Positions 51,085-59,977 of a DNA stretch of 64,000 nucleotides are shown piece after piece (the stretch's first letter is position 1; each line of letters begins with the position of its first letter). Source of the stretch: Dioscorea cayenensis subsp. rotundata (lineage: Eukaryota > Streptophyta > Magnoliopsida > Dioscoreales > Dioscoreaceae); contig NC_052477.1 in NCBI RefSeq assembly GCF_009730915.1, positions 28,468,420-28,532,419 on the forward strand, read 5' to 3'. The position numbers were made by a program, and so were the translations under genes. The notes under the pieces are model-generated. The model was not told where the DNA came from. It did not search any database and saw nothing but the letters and a program-made list of their open reading frames with translations.

Positions 51085-51200
51085 AAAGGCCCATAAGAGA
51101 CAATCATAAGTTGGGCTTTGTGTTTTGGGCTTTGTTGGGCCGACCCAATCCCAAAATATCACTATAAAAGGAAGCTCATTCCAGTGTTCTCAAAACCCTA
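51085..51200 (+). promoter_or_regulatory. Ribosomal-protein-type promoter inside the CACTA element
   Basis: Four TGGGCY/RGCCCA site II elements (51088-51093, 51112-51117, 51126-51131, 51136-51141), a TATAAAAG box at 51163-51170 and a telo-box AAACCCTA at 51193-51200 precede the ATG at 51225. This combination is the standard arrangement of plant ribosomal protein gene promoters. It has been captured together with the gene fragment. Confidence 0.75.
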
Positions 51201-51224
51201 GCCGCTGCCGGAGCTCCGACAAGA

Positions 51225-51619
51225 ATGGTAGTTTTCTCGCGCTTGGAGAGCTTCTTCAAACCCTAGATCTCATGCATTTCTCTCTCTCTAATGGCTTCTT
51301 CTTCTCCACTGTGTCTTGTAGGGTATTGATCTCGTCGCCGGTGGCCGTAGCAAGAGGGTCAAGCGCACAGTTCCCAGGTTTGACAATGTTTATCTCAAGC
51401 TTCTCATTAAGGTGAGATTAGTGTTGATTTTTAGATGATTTTTTTGGTTGATTTGGTGAGTTTGATCTTGATGTGCTTGTTTCGTATTAGCTTTATCGGT
51501 TTCTTGTGCGGAGGACGGGGAGCAAGTTCAATGCCGTGGTGTTGAAGCGGCTTTTCATGAGCAAGACCAATCGGCCGCCGATCTCGCTTCGTAGATTGAT
51601 TAAGTTCATGGATGGGAAG
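51225..51619 (+). pseudogene. Ribosomal protein eL18 (RPL18) fragment, exons 1-3, captured in CACTA
   Basis: eL18 is a 60S ribosomal subunit protein. Exon 1 supplies only the ATG (51225-51227), followed directly by a GT donor. Exon 2 (51322-51411) starts [20 protein letters not shown]. Exon 3 (51491-51619) has [20 protein letters not shown], then [20 protein letters not shown] and DGK, with a GT donor after it. All splice sites are canonical and the frame is open: 74 codons of a protein normally about 187 long. The remaining exons are absent; sequence after 51620 is intron that passes into FAS2-derived DNA. It is a truncated duplicate. Confidence 0.92.
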
Positions 51620-52459
51620 GTCTGGATCTTTTTGGTTTCGATTTTTTTTTGTGATTTGGTGTTTCTTTGTTGATTTTTTTTTTTGGTTATTTTTTGTGGA
51701 ATTTTTTCTAAATATATACATTTAAAATTTTGTTTGAGAGATAGACGATCATTTCCATAGATGATTCCAATCAAATGTGATGACGTAGAACATGAATTCT
51801 GTCTTGTCTGTTTGAACCTTGACAACATGAATTTCTATATGATAGCGTGAATGTTAGCATCAAAGAATGAATCCTAAATATGGCACCAAGTTTCCCATGA
51901 TCACATCAACCCCATACCTTTTTTGAAAGTGGCAAAAGTCCTATATGAACTACATCTCCTATGTTCTGCAATGTTTGACAAACAATCAATTCCGAATCAT
52001 ATTCCTTGTATCTAGTGTAGATCTACCTACTTTTAAGGAGGAAGTATACTCATAAAACTTAAATCTCATCCTTGTGGCTCATTTTTGCACAAATCAAAAG
52101 TTCCCAAACTACTTGGAATAATTAACAACAGACTTTTATCTTTACTTGACATCAAGAACAACCAACATTTAAAAACTATTTTAGTCGATCATTGTTTTCT
52201 GTGAGGTTTTTGTCATTGTTACCTGGCTGTGGAGGCATCATTTGATTATTTTCTCAATCTCAATAGCCATTCACACTCATTAAGGGTGAGTGCTTAACCA
52301 TTCATGCAATTGATAATCTTTTTATTTAGTCATGTTTTGCACTTTCAATTCGTTGTTGCCATATTCTGTAAATTCTGATGGAGAACAACTTTTGGTACCC
52401 ATTATTTGATTTCTCTGTTCATATGTGACTGAAGTAAATTTGCTTTTATTCTTTTACAG

Positions 52460-53620
52460 GAGAACACCTTGCATCTAGTGCAGGTGGTATGCCTTTATGT
52501 TTGCGGATCATTGTCAAATTGAATTTATTGTGTAGTAATTGAAATAATAATATCAAAGGCCTGATAATTATTTTATTGATTAACATTTTCTCTCTCAAAT
52601 TTTTAGGAGGTGAACTAATCATCTGGAAGTTACACACATCTGATGATGGTTATACATGGAAAGTACTCAAGACATTATCGTAAGATCAATTCTGAAAATT
52701 TTTACACAGGGATTCTGCCCAACAAGATTTTCTTATGTTTAATTCATTTATTTTTTGACCAGATTTCATCAAAAAGACATTCTTGATGTTCAATGGTCTG
52801 TTGATGGTGCATATCTTGTTTCTAGTTCAGTTGATAATTCATGTGTAATTTGGGATGCCAATAAAGGTATGATGTAGGATATTTAATATATGTTTCTGTG
52901 AAATTGAGCGAATGGTTGCTTATATGATTGTATTTGTTGCCAATATTCAGGTTCAGTCCATCAGATTTTGGATGGTCATTTGCATTATGTTCAAGGTTTC
53001 GCTTGGGATCCTTTAGGCCAGTATGTTGCTTCTCTTAGTTCAGATAGAACATGCCGAGTATATGTTAATAAACCTCAAGCTAAATTGAAGGGTTATGAGA
53101 AATTGAATTATGTTTCTCAGCATGTTATCACAAAGTCCGAACTACAAAGACAGGAAGACTGTAAGGTTTGTAAATTAGTTGTCAATTGTTTTTCTCATGT
53201 ATCAGTTGGTTCTGTCTGTGACAATAATAAAATTCATAACCATTTTTTCAGCCTCCTTCCAAATCCCATCTATTTCATGATGAGACATTACCATCCTTTT
53301 TTCGGAGATTAGCATGGGCACTAGATGGATCATTTTTGCTAGTACCAGCTGGTATTTTTCTACATACTTCTAAAACAGTTCTTAGACTTATTCTATTTAA
53401 TTATAGTCCTTTAATTATAATGTATGGCTAGATATGTTCATCTTGCCAATTATGTTGGATTTTGATTAATTTATTGATATCTATCTTAGCACAAGTTTCC
53501 ATAAAAGTTTGACCAGATTTATGAGTCTATCCTTTTTGAGGTATCTCTTTTTTACTGCTTTTTTGTTCTGTTTTTAGGTATATACAGAATCTCCTCATAT
53601 TTCTCACGCTCCTGCTAGGT
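52460..53620 (+). pseudogene. FAS2 (CAF-1 p60-type WD40 subunit) fragment captured in CACTA
   Basis: FAS2 is the WD40 subunit of the CAF-1 histone chaperone, which deposits H3-H4 behind replication forks. Exons with canonical GT/AG ends are 52460-52483 (EHLASSAG), 52607-52679 (GELIIWKLHTSDDGYTWKVL), 52763-52866 ([32 protein letters not shown]), 52951-53165 ([45 protein letters not shown]) and 53252-53351 ([29 protein letters not shown]). A last piece from 53578 reads GIYRISS and then runs into a stop near 53620. The phases agree across all junctions and no frameshift is seen, so capture is recent or the sequence is selected. N-terminal WD repeats and the C-terminal half are missing. Confidence 0.9.
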
Positions 53621-53621
53621 C

Positions 53622-53720
53622 TGGAGAGTCTAGGTCTGGAGTCTGCTTCCCATGCCCCTCACACTTCAAAGGATGTTGAACAGCCTCAACCTGTCGATCA
53701 TATTGCAACAAAATAAATGT
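53622..53720 (+). other. Unassigned coding-like tail in the CACTA element
   Basis: An open stretch reads SASHAPHTSKDVEQPQPVDH then IATK and a stop (to about 53716), followed by AT-rich DNA. It may be the end of an element-encoded protein or of a third captured gene. I do not recognise it. Confidence 0.3.
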
Positions 53721-56700
53721 GGTGTTTTGGATTACATTAGATACTTGGACTATTACATTTTGTATTTGTTTGTTGTATTAGATGTTTGAACTATTATATT
53801 TTGTATTGCATTGTTATTTTAGATATTTATCGATTGGAATGTTTATTTTGAAAAAAAATAAAATAAAATTTATTGTTCAAGATTATAAATTAGGGTTTAA
53901 AACAGGTTTGTGAATATTTAAAAAATTATTATAAATAATCATGGTTATGAATAATTAATTTGTGACATAATTTCATGACAATAAAAATTGTGCCGCAGAA
54001 TATTTTCACCAAGATGCAACACAATTTGTAATAATCGAAGCGTGTTCTCAAATTTTTGTTGCAGAAACATTGCAGCACTTTGCGAACATAATTCATGACA
54101 CAAAAAGCTTTTGCGACAAATAAAACGAGTATAAAATTTGTTGTAAAAGACTTTTAATATGTGCAACACAATTTTTGCGACGCGTAGAGTTTTAGTGACA
54201 ATCAAAAATAAAATCGCAAAGAACGTCGTAAAAAGTCTCAAATATCTAGACATTTATTGCGACACGTAAAATTGCGTCGCAATAAATTCGTCGCATATCA
54301 TCGCAAATCGAATCGACAAATATCGTTTCGTAAGATTCATAAATCGCAATTAAATCATAAACGCTTTTTATTTTTCGTGTCGCAAAAAATTTGTGACACA
54401 TGTCTTCAAAAAGTCGTCAAATATTTGCATGACATCCCAAAACGCAACACCTTTTATCGCGTCGTAGATTATGTCTGCAAATCGCGATCCGTGACACATT
54501 TTTATCTTTGTCTCAGCAAAAATATGTCAGAAATCATGCTTTTTGTTGTAGTGTTGATTTAGGACAGACAAAATTATAACAAACCAACTGGGTTACAGGA
54601 TTACAGACTCTACAGAGTATACAATGCATGAATACAAGAAGTCCAAAATGCAAAAGTACATGAATACATGGATAGACAATGACAAGAACTCAAATTTTAC
54701 AACAGGACAAGACAACATCTACAGAAAATCTTTCAAAATCCACGTTGGTCTATCATTTTTTATCTGAAAAGGATTTAAAGCAAATCCATGAGCTCACTGG
54801 CTCAGTAAGTAATCTAGAAATTGTTTTAAAACAACAAAGTTTATAAATCTCAATTTCAAATACCGCAAGCAATTAAGCATCCAAACTTAGACTAAATAGA
54901 GCTTAACAAATACAAAATAAATAGTCCATTAGGGGTATAGTTCTCAAGTAATATCGTTAACCAAAATATTGTAGGCAAAAGAATTATCAGATTTCAAAGT
55001 TGTAAATCAGAGATATAGTAAATCGTCAAATAAGAGTATAAGTCAGTTAGACTAAACCAGAAATTACAGAGGTATGTTTCAAGTATACCCGATTTTCAGA
55101 ATAATACAAGTCTTTGAAATCATAATTTAAACAAAATACATAGTATAATATTCTAATAAAAGAATATTTTCAAATATATCATTCATTAAAATTTGAAACC
55201 CAAAAATGCAATCTCAAAAATGCAAAATTTGAAACCCAGAAATGCGATCTAAAAAATGCAGAAAATTCAAGGTAGGATAAAAAAGTGTCTGTGATATATC
55301 CGGAAATCAATAACACATAAATAGTGCAATTGAATAAAATCAAAATCAAAAGTCAAAGCAGAGTGTAACAAATTCCAGTGTATGTCTCCAAATTCACTAT
55401 AGATGCCAGAGGTCATTTATTTACTCTCGGGGACCTGAGACTGAATATCAGGTGACCATTAATTATTTTACCAAACAGACACGATACAAAACTGTAGTCT
55501 CATTTTTTTCATATTTTTTTGTCGATAAGGTCAGGGTTTAAGCCCCCACTGACAGGGTTGCATATTTCTCTTGGAGACCAAAACATTCAGATACAAAAAT
55601 ATTTAAAAGGTACAAATCTAGAAATTACCAAATTCCTCCAATTCCCAAGTCCACAATTATAATAAAAATTTCAAGATCCCACTTTTGAGAGAAAGAAAAA
55701 TATATGGAAATTAAAGATTAAGCATAACATTTAAAATTATTCAAAATACTAATTTCTCCAAACTAAAGCAAAACAAATATACAAATAAATAAATAATGGG
55801 CATTATTTAATCAACCCAAATGATAGCAGATCATACCAATCTCTGGATACATATAAAATACTCAGTTTAAAACATTTAATATAATCAACTAAATGAAATC
55901 ACAATACTAGCATAAATAATATTTCAATAACCAAAACAAAGGGAAAAGTAATAATTTAATTAAGACAATTAAATAAAATATCTGAAAATACATATTAAAA
56001 AATAAATAATTTCAATATTAACAAAAATACATGTATTTAAATTAAAATGCCATAACAAAATAGTAGGTAAATTATCTTGCTAATTAATAATTTTTCAAAC
56101 ACTGGAAATACAAGGTTAATGGTGGATTACTTACCTTGAAATTTCTCTACTCCAAGCCACAACGTGAAAACCAAAAGTCACTTCTCAAATGGTCCTATAA
56201 CCCAGTGATTGGCAACCATTATAACTTAAGAAATCATGAACTAAACAAAACATAATTATAAATGTAAACCCACTTAACAATTCTAAGCACACGAATACAA
56301 ATAAATACATACACATATTTACAAGTCCCAAGACCTGGTTCTAATAGGTTGGAAGGTATGAAATCTTGACCCACAAAGCTGAAAAAGTCAGCATCAATAA
56401 CCACCAAACAATTTCTCCGGAAATAAAAACAAAGCATAAAAATGCTCGGATTTTAAAGCTGACTACAACACCAAAACAAGGTTTATCCAAAGATGATAGG
56501 GTCACTTTCAAGTGCAAAAGCACATACATTTAAAAGCTGCAGGATTTAGAAGGTGAGTGACTTCACCTATGCATGCACTAGTTGGCCCTTAAGCATGCTT
56601 GAAAGAAATATGGAGACATGCAAGACAACTAAATTTAGATGCATATAAAACTTGGGTTTCTAAAGATTTCAAAAACATTAACAGGCTGTAGGTTTTCATG

Positions 56701-59685
56701 CAAGAATATGCCCATCCATATAAACACTAAAATGGCTGCAGCTCTTGATGTAAATATAAGCATATATATGTACCTACAAAAAAGGCTGCAGTTCTTCATG
56801 CAAATATATACCTATATATTCTTTCAAAAGGGTACAACTCTTGAAGCAAACATAAGCATATAAACAAACAAGTTTTCATCTTGTCATACAAACATGCCAT
56901 GATTGGAGAGTTAAGCTTTTGATCAAGGTGGACAATCATCAGTAACTACCTCTAGGCTTACCAACAAGTTGACGACAATGATCTACTCTTCGGCTTGATC
57001 ACCGTCGCTACAGTGCTTCGGCAATGTTCTTCACTCTTGAAGCTCCAAGTGGAGAAGCAATGGAAACCAAGGAGATGAAGCAAGGGAGAGAGGAAGGAGG
57101 CAAGGAGGTTGAAACTTGGTTTGACAGCAAGCATGGATGTGATGGAGCCCGGGAATTCCTCCTTTTAACAAACTTTTCACAGCAGGGTGACAAAGAGAAG
57201 AGGGATTTTGGGAGAAAAAAAAACAAATTATTAGCATCCCAAGCAAGATTTAATATCATATGGGTGAGGTCCACATATTTATCCAAAATATAATTCATAA
57301 ACCAAAGTGGTTCAACAAAATACAATTTAATAACATACGAAAATATATGTCTCCAAATCACTATAGCCAAAACAAAATATAATATCAGAGATCATTTGTT
57401 TACACTCGGTGACCCGAGCCAAAATATCAGAGTTCATTTGTTTACCCTCGGTGACCCAAGCCAAAATATTGGAGGCCATTATTCTTCACAGACGGAACGG
57501 TGGAAAACTATAGTTTCTTAACAGAGTCAGAGTTTTATGTCGACATGGTTAGTGTTTACCCCCAATGACAGGATTAGTTCTTTGTTAAATGGAGACTACA
57601 TGTATTTGTATCAACATAACCTTGTTATTTGAAAGCAAAATAAAATTTTCAGACTTTCAGACAAAATTTCAGATAAGTCGGGGCACAACAGAATTTATAG
57701 AATAATTTGTCAAACAAACATACAAATATACGCATGATCCTACATCTTTACAGTAAAAATAATCCAGTTATATTCAAAACAATTTACAAACATAAAATAG
57801 TTCAAAGAATAACATACATGATGAAAATGTGGGAGTTAATGTTTCAGGGAAAGAAAGTAAATAAAAAATTTAATAAGTATATAATAATAGAAATTGGATC
57901 AAAGCCCAACAAATGTTTTAATATTATATAAGCAAGCTTTAAAAGAATTTAAATAAATTCCGAATTGTTGATAATCATAATTTATATATATACATGTACA
58001 TTTATATGTGATATTCTAAGGAAACTTGTTCAATTTGGGATTCAGAGTTTTGGACATAAATTAGGTATTAAAAATCTTTTTAACACAAGCAAGAAAATTG
58101 AAAGAAGTGCTAAGCTAAATTAACTTCTAAAGCTTGCAACAATATCAAAAGATCGTACATAGCACTGGATTCTTAACCACCTAACTAGAGTGATCAATTC
58201 TCCCTACTTGAACTATTATAGATTCTGAACATTAACAAAAGAACTCACTAGAACAGAAATATATATAAAATGATTATCAAAAGCATGATTTAAGTAGGAC
58301 TCAAGTCTTTGAGAACTGAATCTAGCATAACTTTTTCTATACTTTCCCAAATCATAAAATTCAAGATTCTAAGAAGAGTAGACACCTACAAATATGACAT
58401 CCAAAATTCACATGGCTTAGAGCACTACTCAAAGGAAGACATTTATTTGAATATCCAACTATTCCTACAGACTTATAATTCCACATATCTCTTTAAAACA
58501 TGCATATCTCTCAATATATAACTCCAAAATCAATGATATTTTACCGATTGTCAGATAAATTAATAATAAACAACTCTTATGTTTTCCACCTTTGCTAATT
58601 CAATCTCTATGACTATCAACAATACCCACCAATCTTGATGTTCTGCACAGACATCCCATCCGAGAGAGTTTACTAATAAAATCATATTTCATGAAATACA
58701 TGCGTATAAATTCTAAACATTTTCATGTATCTAGAAAACATCAGCCTATATAACTTTTGTATTTCACTCTTCTCCAAATTCCACCTATAAGACCATGAAA
58801 TTGTCTGATAAAACTTCATGCTTTTTTGTAGAAATATCATTTGGGTACAAGAATAGTAATATGGCTATAACTCAACCATTATAGAGGAAAAAATTATGAA
58901 ATTTCTCAAATATATAGATCATGATGACTTCTACAACTTTACTATATAATTCTACACCTAATACAAAATCTAAAGTCATGAAAAAAAATAAAAAAATCCC
59001 ATCAAGGTCTGCGTAGATGTCTTATCTGAGGCCACTTAATTTAAGCATTATAACTTACATGATACACATCCAGAAAATCTGAAATTTTGCTGTAAGCTAG
59101 CTAAGATTCTGCTCTACAAATTCCGTATTTTGATCTCATCTAAATTTGGTCTCTAGATCTTCCAAAATTAAAGAGGCACCTCTACTATGCTAACAACAAA
59201 ATTTCTGAATCTTATCCTCAAATAAATTCAATTCCCCATAATTTATATGGAAGATATGAATTTGAAAATAGATAACTCATTAGGTTTACATACAACGGTG
59301 ATTTAACATGATGACCAAAATGAAGCCCGAGCAAAAGACTACTCTTATAGCAATAGACTCCTTGAGACAATACAATAACACAAAGCATTAACATAGAGTG
59401 CAACAACCTACTTGAACAATTGGCGAAGAGAAGATCTCCTTGACTTCACCGCCAGTACCACCACATACAAAGCAGAAGAAGACATGGTTTGCTCTTAAGT
59501 TTTTTTTTATTTTTTCAATGTAAGGTGATCGTGTGCTACGGGATAAAATCAGATGGCGAGATTAATTTGGTAACCACTAAGAAAATCTAATGGTTTTTTT
59601 TTTTTAAACAAATAGAATAGAATAAAGTTAATAAATAATATAATAATATTATTATTAGCTATAAAGGGGTGGGGTCCACAAATCC

Positions 59686-59904
59686 TCTTAATAAGCTCTA
59701 AAAGTTTACTAATTCCGATTTTCAGATATATATTCTTTGTTAGTGATACCACTTCCTTTGAAGTTGAAGTTCTTCGGAAAATATTTATTATGAATCTATT
59801 TGTGTAGTGATCTTGATACTATTATGTGTGTTAGATAGAATTTTTTACTTATTCTCATTGTTTCTATTATTAATCAACACTAAGTTATGTGGTTTGTTGG
59901 TATC

Positions 59905-59955
<51 letters not shown>

Positions 59956-59960
59956 ATTAA
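59686..59960. repeat. Short AT-rich interval with (ATT)n microsatellite
   Basis: Between the outer LTR and the WRKY exon; an (ATT)n tract covers about 59905-59954, just upstream of the presumed WRKY exon acceptor. Confidence 0.7.
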
Positions 59961-59977
59961 TTATATGCATGGACAAG

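Larger units (their letters stand above)
49734..54554. mobile_element. Non-autonomous CACTA (En/Spm-type) transposon carrying host gene fragments
   Basis: Left end CACTACAATAAAAAATGC, right end complement CACTACAACAAAAAGCATGA. Perfect 3-bp target duplication TTG at 49731-49733 and 54555-54557. Subterminal repeats of a TTTGCGACAC/GTGTCGCAA type recur near both ends (for example 49756, 49893, 49980 and 50030; then 54110, 54172, 54258 and 54379), as expected for transposase binding in CACTA elements. At 4.8 kb it lacks any recognisable transposase. The interior holds eL18 and FAS2 gene fragments, a 57-bp (TA)n and a GACACGGATACGG-like degenerate repeat. Confidence 0.93.
49634..57275 (-). mobile_element. 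Inner solo LTR (pieces 49634-49733 and 54555-57275), hosting a CACTA element
   Basis: Begins TGTCACACCCTGAACCC and ends GGGTGAGGTCCACA. Without the CACTA insert it is about 2.82 kb, the same length as the outer LTR. It interrupts the outer LTR: the outer text left of 49634 continues at 57276. Flanking ATATT/TATTT fits a 5-bp target duplication with one T ambiguous. It contains the shared block near 55400-55560 (GGGGACCTGAG...CCCCCACTGACAGGG). Confidence 0.8.
49181..59680 (-). mobile_element. Outer solo LTR of a three-level nest (pieces 49181-49633 and 57276-59680)
   Basis: The left piece starts TGTCACTCTTTGAATCCGGC and the right piece ends GGGGTCCACA. Together they are about 2,858 bp. Target duplication is AATCT at 49176-49180 and AATCC at 59681-59685, one mismatch. 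Homology with the inner LTR and with 60120-62313 is clear: TGTCAC start, CCCACTAAAAATAT, GTTTACMCTCGGTGACCCRA blocks, MCCCCCAATGACAGG and AGGGGTGGGG near the end. The reverse strand ends in GTGACA as in many gypsy (Tekay/Del-type) LTRs. No coding internal region is present. Confidence 0.82.

Noticed and set aside
57024..57293. 89-codon plus-strand frame rich in E and K
   Set aside because: It lies at the end of the inner LTR, and the corresponding LTR copies do not keep it open.
59740..59790. Upstream WRKY exon (text resembling LRKIF, where WRKYG would be)
   Set aside because: Only a few codons are similar and no GQK follows; indistinguishable from chance in AT-rich DNA.
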